Part shown: piece by piece, positions 17,214 through 26,812 of the stretch
How positions within the stretch are numbered: position 1 is the first letter of the stretch
Layout: every line of letters begins with the position of its first letter
From: Nocardioides sp. T2.26MG-1
GTDB taxonomy: Bacteria; Actinomycetota; Actinomycetes; Propionibacteriales; Nocardioidaceae
DNA: 64,000 nt
NCBI RefSeq assembly: GCF_950101795.1
Contig: NZ_CATNLZ010000023.1
Span: 372,001 to 436,000, forward strand
Reading direction: 5' to 3'
Program-made: the position numbers and the translations under genes
Notes under the pieces: model-generated
The model's database searches: none
Seen by the model: only the letters and a program-made list of their open reading frames with translations
Told to the model about the DNA's origin: nothing

Positions 17214-18464
17214 TCAGGCCGGTTGTGGGATCGTCCGGCACAACACAACATCGCCGTGGGTTCCGTAGCCCGCGACGGGCCCGCCCTGGGGCCGTCCGTT
17301 GAACCCGACCAGCAGCCAGGAGCCGTCGAGCGGCACCAACGTCGGCCACGGGATGTTCGTGGGGTACGGCGCGCACAGCTCGCCGGTCTCGCGCATCCGG
17401 AGGTCGAACACGGGGTAGCGCCGCGCCTCCTGGTCGCTCGCCAGCACCCGCCAGTCGCCGCCGAGGTGGGCGAGCGTGGTGCCCTCGGCCTGGGTCAGGC
17501 CGGTGGCCGCGCCCTGGAGCGTCAGGTCGTCCAGCGTCGGGCCGGCCGCCAGGGCCGGGTGGAACCGGAAGAACTCGGTGGCGCTCACGAACCCGACCAG
17601 CCAGCCGTCGCCGGTGCGCACCAGGTGCGGGTCCCAGACCCCGACCGAGCGCAGCCCGTCGACCGGGAGCGGGAGCGGCTCGGTGTCGAGCAGGTGCACG
17701 CCGGTGCGCAGGTCGGCGGCGGTGCGGGCCAGCGTCACGCCCACCGCGGGCCGGCGCGGGTCGAAGTCGCCCCAGGTGCTCGTCGCGACCAGCCACCCGT
17801 CGCCGTCGCGGAGCACGTGGGTCGCATGGTCGCCGAACACCCCCGGGCGGTCGGGCCGCCGGAAGAACAGGTCCGAGACGTGGGTGAGCCCGAGGGTCGC
17901 CGGGTCCAGCTCCCACAGCGAGGTGTGCGCGGTGTCGAAGAACCCCGGGCCGGCGCTGGTCGCCGAGAGCAGCACGGGACCGCCGGGCGGGCTCTCGACC
18001 AGGCGCAGGTCGCGCAGCCCGAGCTGGCCGAACCGGCCCGACACCGGGGCGTCGCTGACCAGCCCCGCGAGCCAGCCCCCGTCGCGGGTGTCGACGCGCC
18101 CGCGCAGGTCGGCGCGGGCGCGCACCACCCACGGCCCGGGGCCGCGGGTCAGCACGCTGGCGTGGGTGCCGGTCAGGGCCAGGCCGAGCTCGCGGGGCGG
18201 CCCACCGGTGCGGCCGTGGCGCCGGGACCGGTGCCGGCTCGTCCGGCCGCCGGTGGTCACCTCCAGCCACGCGGTCCGGCCGTCACAGCGTGCCGCCAGC
18301 CGGTCGGTGCCGGAGGCCAGCTCGAAGGCGGGACCGGGGCCGGTGGCCGCGGCGTACGGCGCGACCACCTCGCCGAGGGACGACCTGGGGACGACCAGGT
18401 CCACGGGCCGGCGGCGTCCGGCCGCCGCGAACCGGGGCAGCAGGCTCGGCGGGTCCGGGGTCAT
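17214..18464 (-). CDS. Predicted five-bladed beta-propeller (GH43/GH32-like) protein
   Basis: A 416-residue protein without a signal peptide. Repeated blades of the form DGWLVATSTWGDFDP, VWDPHLVRTGDGWLVGFV and DWRVLASDQEARRYPVFDL resemble glycoside-hydrolase family 43 propellers, but catalytic acids cannot be assigned with confidence. Its ATG overlaps the hybrid kinase stop as ATGA, so the two are translationally coupled, an unusual pairing. It may bind or cleave a glycan, or merely share the fold. Confidence 0.7.
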   Translation of the reverse strand: MTPDPPSLLPRFAAAGRRRPVDLVVPRSSLGEVVAPYAAATGPGPAFELASGTDRLAARCDGRTAWLEVTTGGRTSRHRSRRHGRTGGPPRELGLALTGTHASVLTRGPGPWVVRARADLRGRVDTRDGGWLAGLVSDAPVSGRFGQLGLRDLRLVESPPGGPVLLSATSAGPGFFDTAHTSLWELDPATLGLTHVSDLFFRRPDRPGVFGDHATHVLRDGDGWLVATSTWGDFDPRRPAVGVTLARTAADLRTGVHLLDTEPLPLPVDGLRSVGVWDPHLVRTGDGWLVGFVSATEFFRFHPALAAGPTLDDLTLQGAATGLTQAEGTTLAHLGGDWRVLASDQEARRYPVFDLRMRETGELCAPYPTNIPWPTLVPLDGSWLLVGFNGRPQGGPVAGYGTHGDVVLCRTIPQPA

Positions 18465-21400
18465 CGCTTGCGGGTCGTCGCCCGCTGCAGCGCGGCCACC
18501 GCGACCTCGACGTCGGCGGTGAGCTCGGCGAGCAGCGGCCCGGCGCCCGTGGTGCGGCCCTCGATGCCGAGCGTCTCGAGCCGCTGCGCGGCCGTCGCGA
18601 CCCGGGGGAGACCGAGGTTGAGCGCGCTGCCCTTGAGCTGGTGGGCGGAGGTGAGCAGCCCCATCGCGTCGTCGCGGGCGACCGCGTCGCGGATCGCGAC
18701 CAGCTGGTCGCCGACCCGGCCCATGAACGACGCGGCGGTGCGCTCGAAGAAGCTGATGCCGTCCTTGCGCAGGCCGTCGAGCATCGCGATCCGGTCGGGG
18801 TCGAGGACGCCGTCCTCGGGGCCGACCGGCGCGCCGTCCTCCTCGGCCGCACCGGCGGCCGGACCGGCCTCCGGGAGCGCCCACTCGCGGATCACCCGCT
18901 CGAGCTCGGTGGTGTCGACCGGCTTGGTGAGGTAGTCGTCCATCCCGGCGGACAGGCACCGCTCCCGCTCGCCCTCCATCGCCGAGGCGGTCATCGCGAT
19001 GATCGGCACCCGCCGGCCGACGGGCTCGTGGCGGCGGACCTGGCGGGTCGCGTCGAAGCCGTCGAGCCGGGGCATCCGGCAGTCCATGAGGACCGCGGCG
19101 TACTCGTGGGGGCGGGTGAGCAGGTCGACCGCCTCGACGCCGTCGCCGGCGACGTCGACGGTGCACCCGAGGTTCTTCAGCAGCCCCGCGGCGACCATCT
19201 GGTTGACCTCGTTGTCCTCCACGACGAGGATCCGGACGCCCAGGCCGGGCGTGCTGGGTGAGGACGGGGCGCGCTGCTCGGGGACGCCGCCGATCAGCGC
19301 CAGCAGCGCGCCGCGCAGCTCGCCGTGGCGCACCGGCTTGCTCAGCGACGCCTGGATGCCGGCGTCCTCGACCTCCTGGCGGGTCACGGTCTGGTCCGAG
19401 GTGAGCAGCAGCATGGTCGGGGCGCCCAGGGTCGGGTCCGAGCCGATCTGGCGGGCGAGCATCAGGCCGTCGGTGCCGGGCATCATCAGGTCGAGCAGCG
19501 CCACGTCGTACGGCTCGCCGGAGCGGGCGGCCTCGCGCAGGGTCGCGACGGCCTCGGCGGCGGACTCGACGGCCACCGGCCGCATCCGCCAGGCCGAGAG
19601 CTGCTGGTCGAGGATGAAGCGGTTCGTCTCGTTGTCGTCGACGATCAGCGCCCGGTGCCCGGCGAGCTGACGTGCGGAGTCGCGGGTCCGCGCGGGGGTG
19701 CCCGAGCCGTGGCCGAACCGGGCGGTGAAGGAGAACGTGCTGCCCCGCCCCGGCACGCTCTCGACCCAGATCTCGCCGCCGAGCGCGGTCGCCAGCTGGC
19801 GGGAGATCGCCAGCCCCAGCCCGGTGCCGCCGTGCCGGCGGGTCGTGGACGGGTCGGCCTGGGTGAACGCGTCGAAGAGCCGCTCGCGGGCCTCCGGCTC
19901 GATGCCGACCCCGGTGTCGGCGACGTCGACGCGCACCACGACCTGCGACCCCGAGTCCGCCACGATCCGCGCCTGGATCACGACCTCGCCGCGGTCGGTG
20001 AACTTCACGGCGTTCGACCCGAGGTTGGTCAGGATCTGCCCGAACCGTACGGCGTCGCCGCGCAGCTGGGTCGGTACGTCGGGGTGGCAGGCCACCACGA
20101 GCTCGAGGCCCTTGCCGTGCGCGGGCCCGCTGAGCACCGACGCGACCTGGTCGAAGACCGCCCGCACGTCGAAGTCGGCGGTCTCGAGCTCGAGCTTGCC
20201 GGCCTCGATCTTGGACAGGTCGAGAATGTCGTTGATGATCCCCAGGAGCGTGAGCCCGGCGCCCTGCAGGTTCTCGGCCAGCCGGCGCTGGTGGTCGTCG
20301 AGCTCGGTGAGCAGCAGCAGGTCGGTGAGCCCGATGACGCCGTTCATCGGGGTGCGGATCTCGTGGCTCATCGTCGCCAGGAACTCCGACTTCAGCCGTG
20401 AGGCCTCCATGGCCTCGTCGCGCGCCTCGGCGAGCTGGGCGGCACTGCGCTCGCGCTCGGCGACCACCGCGAGCTGGGTGGCCACCTGGTCGATGAGCTG
20501 GCGGGCGTTCTCGTCGGGCGGGACCTCGTCGGCGAGCAGCTCCGCCACGCCCACCACCGTGGGGCCGATCGCGACGGGGAACGCCACCAGGCTGTGGGTC
20601 TGCTCCAGCCCGGGAGCCGGGCCGACGACGACGGTCCCGGTCGACCTGGCCCGCTCGGCGAGGTCGACGTCGACCGCGACGTCGACGGGCGGTCGCGGCG
20701 GCGACGCGAGCTCGACCGGCTCGAACCTCCCCTCGTCGTCACAGGCCCAGGCGCCGAGCGCGAACCACCCGGTGCGCTCGGGCAGGCCGTGCGCCATCAG
20801 CACCAGCGCCTCCTCCAGGGAGGTCGCGAGGTTCGCGGCGGTGGCCATCTGCCCCAGCAGCTCGAGGCGCCGGGTGGCCTCGGCGGCGTGCTCGTCGGCG
20901 GTCCGCAGGTCGGTGATGTCCTGGACGGTGCCGCCGGTGCGCACCGCGTTGCCGTCGGCGTCGCGCTCGACGTACCCGATCACCCGACCCCATCGCAGCG
21001 AGCCGTCCCGCCGGAGGATCCGGGCCTCGTAGGCGTACTCGGTGCCCGCCGCGGTCGCCTCGCGGGCGGCGGCGCGGACCTTCTCCCGGTCGTCGGCGTG
21101 CACGAACGACAGCAGCCGATCGATCGAGGAGGGCACCTCCTGGGGCGCCAGTCCCAGCAGCCGGTACAGCTCGTCGGACCAGGTCATCTCGTCGGTGCGC
21201 ACGTCGCGCTCCCAGCTCCCCAGCCGCGCGATGTGCTGGGCCTGCGCGAGCTGCTGCTCGCGGACCACGAGCCGGTCGAGCAGCTGCTTGCGCTCGGTGT
21301 ACGGCGCCACCCGGTGCAGCCAGCCGGTCCGCCGCCCCGTCGCGTCGTGCATCGGCACATAGCTGACCAGGCCCCAGACGGTGGACCCGTCGGGCCGGTA

Positions 21401-21694
21401 GAAGAACGCGTCGAAGTTGTCCCGGCCCTCGCCGGTGGCGACCATCACGGAGAGCCACTGCCGGAAATCGCGGCGGCCCTGCTCGTCGAAGAGGCTCTCG
21501 ATGGGCATCCCGACCAGCTCCGGTCGGGTGCGGCCCAGCATCCGCGCCATCCGCTGGTTGACGTAGGTCGTGACGCCCGCGTCGTCGAAGATCAAGATGC
21601 CGTCGGGGAGCAGCTCGAAGGGACGCAGATCGGGGCCGGGTTCACCGGCCGCGACGTCGTACCCCTCCGAGCTCATGGACCGATCATCGCCCAC
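18461..21694 (-). CDS. Hybrid sensor kinase PAS-PAS-GAF-HK-REC-REC-Hpt
   Basis: A 1077-residue cytosolic multistep phosphorelay protein. PAS 1 is near residues 25-135, PAS 2 with PAC near 155-265, and a GAF region about 275-415. HisKA follows with His444 (TMSHEIRTPMNGVIGL), then HATPase (HGGTGLGLAISRQL). Two receivers come next, with phospho-acceptors Asp735 and Asp871 (MDCRMPRLDGF), and a C-terminal Hpt with His1018 (AHQLKGSALNLG). This is BarA-like architecture with every relay station in one chain. No output regulator is adjacent. Start: GTG 21694, or ATG 21676 six residues later. It is coupled to the propeller gene. Confidence 0.92.
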   Translation of the reverse strand: MGDDRSMSSEGYDVAAGEPGPDLRPFELLPDGILIFDDAGVTTYVNQRMARMLGRTRPELVGMPIESLFDEQGRRDFRQWLSVMVATGEGRDNFDAFFYRPDGSTVWGLVSYVPMHDATGRRTGWLHRVAPYTERKQLLDRLVVREQQLAQAQHIARLGSWERDVRTDEMTWSDELYRLLGLAPQEVPSSIDRLLSFVHADDREKVRAAAREATAAGTEYAYEARILRRDGSLRWGRVIGYVERDADGNAVRTGGTVQDITDLRTADEHAAEATRRLELLGQMATAANLATSLEEALVLMAHGLPERTGWFALGAWACDDEGRFEPVELASPPRPPVDVAVDVDLAERARSTGTVVVGPAPGLEQTHSLVAFPVAIGPTVVGVAELLADEVPPDENARQLIDQVATQLAVVAERERSAAQLAEARDEAMEASRLKSEFLATMSHEIRTPMNGVIGLTDLLLLTELDDHQRRLAENLQGAGLTLLGIINDILDLSKIEAGKLELETADFDVRAVFDQVASVLSGPAHGKGLELVVACHPDVPTQLRGDAVRFGQILTNLGSNAVKFTDRGEVVIQARIVADSGSQVVVRVDVADTGVGIEPEARERLFDAFTQADPSTTRRHGGTGLGLAISRQLATALGGEIWVESVPGRGSTFSFTARFGHGSGTPARTRDSARQLAGHRALIVDDNETNRFILDQQLSAWRMRPVAVESAAEAVATLREAARSGEPYDVALLDLMMPGTDGLMLARQIGSDPTLGAPTMLLLTSDQTVTRQEVEDAGIQASLSKPVRHGELRGALLALIGGVPEQRAPSSPSTPGLGVRILVVEDNEVNQMVAAGLLKNLGCTVDVAGDGVEAVDLLTRPHEYAAVLMDCRMPRLDGFDATRQVRRHEPVGRRVPIIAMTASAMEGERERCLSAGMDDYLTKPVDTTELERVIREWALPEAGPAAGAAEEDGAPVGPEDGVLDPDRIAMLDGLRKDGISFFERTAASFMGRVGDQLVAIRDAVARDDAMGLLTSAHQLKGSALNLGLPRVATAAQRLETLGIEGRTTGAGPLLAELTADVEVAVAALQRATTRKR

Positions 21695-21781
21695 GGCCCC
21701 AGGAATGTGAGCCGTTCGCGGAGGGACGCGTCGCTCGGTCGCGGGTCGGTCCCGGGTCAGGCCCGCCGGCTCGGGCCCGGG

Positions 21782-22036
21782 TCAGGCCTGGTCGGTGTCA
21801 GCGTACTGCTCGGAGTGGGAGTAGTAGCCGAGGGCGGTGCTCAGGCTCTCCAGGGAGCGCCGGGCGGCGAGGGCGAACTCGGGAGCAGGATCGCGGCCCA
21901 GGTCGTCGTGGTGGACGGCGCCGAGACCGATGCTGGGTGCGGCGCTCGACTCGTCAGCCCGCAGCTTCGCAACCGCGGTGACCTCGTCCCCGTCGTCGGA
22001 CAGCTCGATGTCGACGTGCCAGGTGGTGGTCTGCAT
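21782..22036 (-). CDS. DUF1876 (dsRBD-like) small protein
   Basis: An 84-residue protein of the actinobacterial DUF1876 family. It opens TTTWHVDIELSDDGDEVTAV with a conserved later block of RRSLESLSTALGYYS. The ATG at 22036 has GGAGAC 8 nt upstream and gives family length. The fold is described as dsRNA-binding-like; its role is unknown. It stands alone, co-directional with the hybrid kinase. Confidence 0.85.
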   Translation of the reverse strand: MQTTTWHVDIELSDDGDEVTAVAKLRADESSAAPSIGLGAVHHDDLGRDPAPEFALAARRSLESLSTALGYYSHSEQYADTDQA

Positions 22037-22197
22037 GTCCTGCTTGTCTCCTTGATTCGCGCGGACGGTTCTCGCCCTGCTGTGAGTCAACAGGCCGGCG
22101 AGCGGCGCCGACACGGACTACTGCACCCTGCGGACGGGGACCTTGGTCCCCGGGAGGCTGGGACGTGACGGTCGCGATCCGTGGTCGTTGACCGGAC

Positions 22198-24486
22198 ATG
22201 CGCTCGCGACTCCTCCTGGTCCTGCTCGCCCTGGTGGCGCCGCTGCTCCTGGCGACCCCGCTGGCCTCCCCGCCGGCGGCGGTCGGCGCACCGGCCGCCA
22301 CCCGGGCGCGGCTGGTCGTCGAGGTGCTCTCCAACCGGGCCGACCTGGTCTCCGCCGGCGACGCCCTGGTCGCCGTCCGCATCCCACGCGGCGTGCGGCC
22401 CCGCCAGGTCCGGGTGACGCTCGAGGGCCGCGACGTCACCCGCCGCTTCGCCGTCCGCGACGACGGGCGCCTCCTCGGCCTGGTCCGCGGGCTCCAGGTG
22501 GGCCGCAACGTGCTGCGCGCCACCGCGCCCGGCGCGCGCCCCGGCCGGGTGGTGATCGTCGACCACCCCAACGGGGGGCCGCTGTTCTCGGGTCCGCAGA
22601 CCGCGCACTACCGCTGCCAGGAGTCCGCGCGTGACGCGGACTGCAACGAGCCCGCGACGTACGACTTCCTCTACAGGTCCACCGATCCGCTGACGCCCGA
22701 CCTCCAGCCCTACGACCCGGCGGACCCGCCGTCCGACGTCGCGACCACGACCACCGACGAGGGGGTCGAGGTGCCGTTCGTGGTCCGGCGCGAGCAGGGC
22801 TACCAGGATCGCGACCGCTACACGATCCTCACGCTGTTCCGGCCCGGCAAGCCGTGGCGGGCCTGGTCGCCGCAGCGGCAGTGGAACCACAAGCTGCTGG
22901 TCACCCACGGCGGCGGCTGCGGCGCGTCGTACACCCCCGGCTCGCCGCCGCTGGCCGACTACTCCGGCACGTTCGACGGGGCGCCGCTGGTGACGCCGAG
23001 CTACGTCACCGCCCTGGGGCTCGGCTTCGCGGTGCTGTCCACGGCGCTCGACAACACCGGCCACAACTGCAGCGTCGCGATGAACGCCGAGTCGGTGCTG
23101 ATGGCCAAGGAGCGGCTCGTCGAGCGGTACGGCGAGCTGCGGTACACGATCGGCACCGGCTGCTCGGGCGGCTCGATCGCCCAGCACACCGTCGCCAACG
23201 CCTACCCCGGCATCTACCAGGGCCTGGTCACCACCTGCTCCTACCCCGACGTGTTCACCGCGGGAGCCCAGTTCGCCGACTACCACCTGCTGCGGCTCTA
23301 CTTCGAGGACCCGTCGCGGTGGGCCCCGGGTGTGGTGTGGACGCCGGTGCAGATGGCGCAGGTCGAGGGGCACCTGTCCCACCTCAACGCGGTGGTGGCC
23401 GACGAGGGCCTGTTCAAGGCGGCCCTCGATCCGGAGCACGCCTGCCCCGGCACCACCGACCCGGTCGCCGGCGACCCCGCCACCCGCTACGACTCCGAGA
23501 CCAACCCCGGCGGCGTCCGCTGCTCGGTGCTCGACCTGCTGGTCAACCTGCTCGGTCGGCGCCCGGCCTCGGTGTGGTCGCCGCAGGAGAAGGCGGTGGG
23601 CCACGGCTTCGGCGGCATCCCGTTCTCCAACGACGGCGTGCTCTACGGGCTGGCCGAGCTGCGCTCCGGCGCGATCACCGCCGCCCAGTTTGTCGACCTC
23701 AACGCCCAGCTCGGCGGGCTCGACGTCGACTCCCAGCCCACCGCCGGCCGCATCACGGGCGACCCCGCGTCCATCGCCCGCGCCTACCGCACCGGGCTGA
23801 TCAACGAGGCCAACCACCTCGACGAGGTCGCGATGATCAACCACGGCGGGCCCGACCCGGGCATCGCGCACGACTACGCCCACGCGTTCTGGACCCAGGA
23901 GCGGCTGCTCGCCGACCAGGGCAACACCGACAACCGGGTGATGTGGTTCGGGCCGACCCCGCTGATCGGGGACGTCACCTGGGCCAACGAGGCGCTGGTC
24001 GCCATGGACCGCTGGCTCGCCGCGATCGAGCGGGACCGCGGCTCCGAGCCCCTCGCGCAGAAGGTCGCCGAGGACCGGCCCGCCGACGTCACCGACCGCT
24101 GCGTGGTCGCCGAGCTGGCCGACGCGTGCGACGTCGAGGAGCTGCAGACGCTCCAGACGCGGCTCTCGACGCCACGTCAGGAGGCCGGCGGCCCGCTCGC
24201 CAACGACGTCGTGGCCTGCCGGCTCACCCCGCTCGACCGCGCGGACTTCGACTTCATGCTGGTGCCCTTCACCGACGACCAGTGGGCCACCCTCGAGGCG
24301 ACCTTCCCGCGCGGCGTGTGTGACTGGTCCCAGCCGGGTGTCGGCCAGGGCCCGGCGCAGACCTGGCTGCGCTACGACGCAGCCGACGGCGACCCGGCGT
24401 ACGGCGGCCGCAACCTGCCGCCCATCCCCGCCCACTCCGCCGTCGGCACCGTCGCCCCGGTGTGGGCGGAGATGCTGCGCAAGTAG
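22198..24486 (+). CDS. Secreted DUF6351 alpha/beta-hydrolase-like protein
   Basis: A 762-residue secreted protein. Residues 1-30 form a Sec signal with a hydrophobic core and a cleavage site near VGA-PAA. A small beta domain (to about 130) precedes a hydrolase-like domain containing LLVTHGGGCGASY (oxyanion-like) and the nucleophile elbow GTGCSGGSIAQH. Many Cys are present, consistent with disulfides outside the cell. The layout fits DUF6351, whose biochemistry is poorly known; esterase or depolymerase activity is inference. A 45-nt hairpin follows the stop. Confidence 0.75.
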   Translation: MRSRLLLVLLALVAPLLLATPLASPPAAVGAPAATRARLVVEVLSNRADLVSAGDALVAVRIPRGVRPRQVRVTLEGRDVTRRFAVRDDGRLLGLVRGLQVGRNVLRATAPGARPGRVVIVDHPNGGPLFSGPQTAHYRCQESARDADCNEPATYDFLYRSTDPLTPDLQPYDPADPPSDVATTTTDEGVEVPFVVRREQGYQDRDRYTILTLFRPGKPWRAWSPQRQWNHKLLVTHGGGCGASYTPGSPPLADYSGTFDGAPLVTPSYVTALGLGFAVLSTALDNTGHNCSVAMNAESVLMAKERLVERYGELRYTIGTGCSGGSIAQHTVANAYPGIYQGLVTTCSYPDVFTAGAQFADYHLLRLYFEDPSRWAPGVVWTPVQMAQVEGHLSHLNAVVADEGLFKAALDPEHACPGTTDPVAGDPATRYDSETNPGGVRCSVLDLLVNLLGRRPASVWSPQEKAVGHGFGGIPFSNDGVLYGLAELRSGAITAAQFVDLNAQLGGLDVDSQPTAGRITGDPASIARAYRTGLINEANHLDEVAMINHGGPDPGIAHDYAHAFWTQERLLADQGNTDNRVMWFGPTPLIGDVTWANEALVAMDRWLAAIERDRGSEPLAQKVAEDRPADVTDRCVVAELADACDVEELQTLQTRLSTPRQEAGGPLANDVVACRLTPLDRADFDFMLVPFTDDQWATLEATFPRGVCDWSQPGVGQGPAQTWLRYDAADGDPAYGGRNLPPIPAHSAVGTVAPVWAEMLRK

Positions 24487-24531
24487 CCGCGGCTGGCGTG
24501 TCGGGGCTCCGCCCCGCCACGCCGGCCGCGG
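24487..24531 (+). terminator. GC-rich hairpin after the DUF6351 gene
   Basis: A nearly continuous 20-bp stem: 24487-24493 pairs with 24525-24531, 24495-24500 with 24518-24523, and GGGGC with GCCCC around a TCC loop. It starts at the first base after the stop. No T-run follows. Confidence 0.65.
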
Positions 24532-24660
24532 GATCGCTCCTCGGGTGGATGCTCCGACGGTGTGGTTGCGGTGGGCGCGCGGGCTGCGGGCCCTCCAGCA
24601 CGCCCTACTCCCGGCGGCCGGAGCCTTGACCTCGGGCCGCGGACCGGGCAGCGTGCCGCC

Positions 24661-25044
24661 ATGAGGCGCGCCCCCCACGAGAACGTGGCGACCGTCCTGG
24701 TCGACCCGGCGGTGCTGCGCGAGCTCGAGGTGCACCTGATGTCGCTGGACCTGTGGGTCTGGCCGGTCGCGACCTCGCCGGTCTACGTCGACGGCCCGCG
24801 GGCCGCGTTCCAGCTGCGTCGCCGGATGCTGACCGCCCGCCGCGGCGCGTGGGACGACGCCGCGACCTGGACGCCGGTGTGGGTCGCGTTCGGAGAGACC
24901 TGGCGGCACGGCGCCGACCCGCTGCCCTGGGCGGCGCACCAGACCCTCTGGCGCACCCTGGAGGAGTACGCCAACCACGTGCGCTACCGGCTCGGTCTGG
25001 GCGGCATCCCGCGGCTCGAGGTGCCGCGCGAGCGCACCGCCTGA
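24661..25044 (+). CDS. Hypothetical 127-residue protein
   Basis: I do not recognise a family. The protein is soluble, rich in Trp and Arg (WTPVWVAFGETWRHG, LWRTLEEYANHVRYRLG), with no signal or membrane helix. The ATG at 24661 is the first in-frame start after the upstream hairpin. Codon use matches the neighbours, with high G/C third positions throughout, so it is probably a real gene. It lies just upstream of the cysteine leader region but has no visible link to it. Confidence 0.6.
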   Translation: MRRAPHENVATVLVDPAVLRELEVHLMSLDLWVWPVATSPVYVDGPRAAFQLRRRMLTARRGAWDDAATWTPVWVAFGETWRHGADPLPWAAHQTLWRTLEEYANHVRYRLGLGGIPRLEVPRERTA

Positions 25045-25100
25045 ACCGGATGAGGGTCTCGCGGGACCATCGACCCTGCGCGGTCCAGACGCCGGCCCGG

Positions 25101-25106
25101 TAGCCT
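25101..25106 (+). promoter_or_regulatory. -10 box for the cys leader, leaderless layout
   Basis: TAGCCT (TANNNT) ends 6 nt before the ATG of the 38-codon leader ORF, so the mRNA should start at that ATG. Confidence 0.55.
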
Positions 25107-25112
25107 GGGACC

Positions 25113-25229
25113 ATGACCCCCCGAGCGCAGCACGAGGCGACGTGCGCCTGCCTGCCCTCGGTGCCGTTGATCCGCCGCCGGGCCGTGGACCACTGCCTCG
25201 TCCGGTCGGCTCTCTGTCGCCTGCGCTGA
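25113..25229 (+). CDS. Cysteine-containing leader peptide upstream of cysK
   Basis: A 38-codon ORF between the leaderless promoter and cysK. It carries four Cys codons: a CAC cluster at residues 11-13 (ATCACLPS), then HCLVRSALCRLR at the C-terminus. The C-terminal pattern RRAVDHCLVRSALCR resembles the short actinobacterial leader peptides (R-x-HVDL-x-R-x-x-SA-x-C) found before sulfur-assimilation genes. Stalling at Cys codons when cysteinyl-tRNA is scarce could control cysK-cysE. A hairpin (25244-25263) lies 14 nt after the stop. The ORF is seen; its translation and role are inference. Confidence 0.6.
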   Translation: MTPRAQHEATCACLPSVPLIRRRAVDHCLVRSALCRLR

Positions 25230-25243
25230 TCGCCCGCTCCTCC

Positions 25244-25263
25244 GCCGTGCCACCCGGCGCGGC
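25244..25263 (+). promoter_or_regulatory. Candidate attenuator hairpin between leader and cysK
   Basis: GCCGTGCC (25244-25251) pairs with GGCGCGGC (25256-25263) over 8 bp with one G-U pair and an ACCC loop. It sits where ribosome position on the leader ORF could influence folding. No T-run, so a translational or Rho-dependent mechanism is as likely as intrinsic attenuation. Confidence 0.4.
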
Positions 25264-25319
25264 TGACGTGCGCGCACCTCGCCCAGACCGTCACCCCTCT
25301 TCGCAGTGAAGGACCTCCC

Positions 25320-26249
25320 ATGCGCGTCTACGACGACGTCACCCAGCTTGTCGGCAACACCCCGCTCGTCCGCCTCAACCGGGTGGTCGGCGACGCCGGC
25401 GCCACCGTGCTCGCCAAGCTCGAGTTCTACAACCCCGCCAACTCCGTCAAGGACCGCATCGGCGTCGCGATGATCGACGCCGCCGAGGCCTCCGGCCAGC
25501 TGGCGCCCGGCGGCACGATCGTCGAGGCCACGTCCGGCAACACCGGCATCGCGCTGGCGATGGTCGGGGCGGCCCGCGGCTACCGCGTGGTGCTCACCAT
25601 GCCCGAGACCATGTCGCGCGAGCGGCGTGCGCTGCTGCGCGCCTTCGGCGCCGAGCTGGTGCTGACCCCGGGCAGCGAGGGCATGAACGGCGCCGTCCGC
25701 CGCGCCGACGAGATCGCGTCGGAGTCCGGCGCCGTGGCGGCGCGGCAGTTCGCCAACGCCGCCAACCCGGAGGTGCACCGCCGGACCACCGCCGAGGAGA
25801 TCTGGACCGACACCGACGGCGAGGTCGACATCGTCGTCGCCGGCATCGGCACGGGCGGCACGATCACCGGGATCGGCCAGGTCCTCAAGGCCCGCAAGCC
25901 CGGCGTCCAGATCATCGGCGTCGAGCCCGCCGAGTCGCCGATCCTCAACGGCGGGCAGCCGGGCCCGCACGGCATCCAGGGCATCGGCGCCAACTTCGTG
26001 CCCGAGATCCTCGACACCACCGTGTACGACGAGGTCCTCGACGTCACCGCCCCGGACGCCATCACGTGGGCTCGCCGCGCGGCCACCGAGGAGGGCCTGC
26101 TCGTCGGGATCTCGTCGGGTGCCGCGATCAAGGCCGCCGTCGAGGTCGCCCAGCGGCCCGACAACGCCGGCCGGACGATCGTGGTGATCGTGCCGTCGTT
26201 CGGCGAGCGCTACCTGTCCACGCCCCTGTTCGAAGGCCTGGTGGACTGA
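25320..26249 (+). CDS. cysK: O-acetylserine sulfhydrylase (cysteine synthase A)
   Basis: This 309-residue PLP enzyme converts O-acetylserine and sulfide to cysteine. Family motifs: [12 protein letters not shown], the PLP lysine in [11 protein letters not shown], substrate loop [10 protein letters not shown], phosphate loop [10 protein letters not shown], and SSGAA near the end. The ATG at 25320 is preceded by GAAGGA. The downstream cysE start overlaps its stop (TGATG), so the two enzymes, which can form the cysteine synthase complex, are made together. The C-terminal tail is short. The upstream leader suggests cysteine-dependent control. Confidence 0.96.
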   Translation: MRVYDDVTQLVGNTPLVRLNRVVGDAGATVLAKLEFYNPANSVKDRIGVAMIDAAEASGQLAPGGTIVEATSGNTGIALAMVGAARGYRVVLTMPETMSRERRALLRAFGAELVLTPGSEGMNGAVRRADEIASESGAVAARQFANAANPEVHRRTTAEEIWTDTDGEVDIVVAGIGTGGTITGIGQVLKARKPGVQIIGVEPAESPILNGGQPGPHGIQGIGANFVPEILDTTVYDEVLDVTAPDAITWARRAATEEGLLVGISSGAAIKAAVEVAQRPDNAGRTIVVIVPSFGERYLSTPLFEGLVD

Positions 26250-26812
26250 TGGCCGGACACATCTGGGGGCGCATCCGCGAGGACCTCCAGGCGGCCCGTG
26301 ACGGCGATCCGGCGGCCCGGTCCACCCCCGAGCTCGTGCTGGCCTACCCGGGCCTGCACGCGGTGTGGCTGCACCGGTTCGCGCACCGGCTCTGGCAGCG
26401 CCCGCGCGGCAAGCTCGTCGCGCGGGTGATGTCGCACGTCGGCCGGATGGTGACCGGGATCGAGATCCACCCCGGCGCCACGATCGGCCGGCGGGTGTTC
26501 ATCGACCACGGCATGGGGGTGGTGATCGGGGAGACCGCGGTCGTCGGCGACGACGTGCTGATCTACCACGGGGTCACCCTCGGCAGCCGCTCCGCGGTGC
26601 CGGGCCGGCGGCACCCGCTCGTGGGGGACGGCGTGATCCTGGGCACGGGCGCCCGCGTGCTCGGGCCGGTCTCGATCGGCGCCGGGGCCCGCGTCGGCGC
26701 CAACTCCGTCGTGGTCAAGGACGTGCCGCCCGCCGCCACCGTGGTCGGCATCCCCGCCCGCGAGGCCGAGACGCTCGCCGAGTGGGCGATCGACCCGGCG
26801 CTGCTCATCTGA
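26249..26812 (+). CDS. cysE: Serine O-acetyltransferase
   Basis: This 187-residue left-handed beta-helix acetyltransferase makes O-acetylserine for cysK. It shows hexapeptide repeats from about residue 70 ([19 protein letters not shown], with the catalytic His of the DHG motif) through [13 protein letters not shown] and [16 protein letters not shown]. It is the short bacterial form without the long N-terminal helical domain of E. coli CysE. Its start overlaps the cysK stop; its last 8 bases overlap the convergent lipoprotein gene. Confidence 0.95.
   Translation: MAGHIWGRIREDLQAARDGDPAARSTPELVLAYPGLHAVWLHRFAHRLWQRPRGKLVARVMSHVGRMVTGIEIHPGATIGRRVFIDHGMGVVIGETAVVGDDVLIYHGVTLGSRSAVPGRRHPLVGDGVILGTGARVLGPVSIGAGARVGANSVVVKDVPPAATVVGIPAREAETLAEWAIDPALLI

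Noticed and set aside
22087..24978. 963-codon - strand frame
   Set aside because: Antisense shadow of the DUF6351 gene; low-complexity Val/Gly/Arg translation and no family features.
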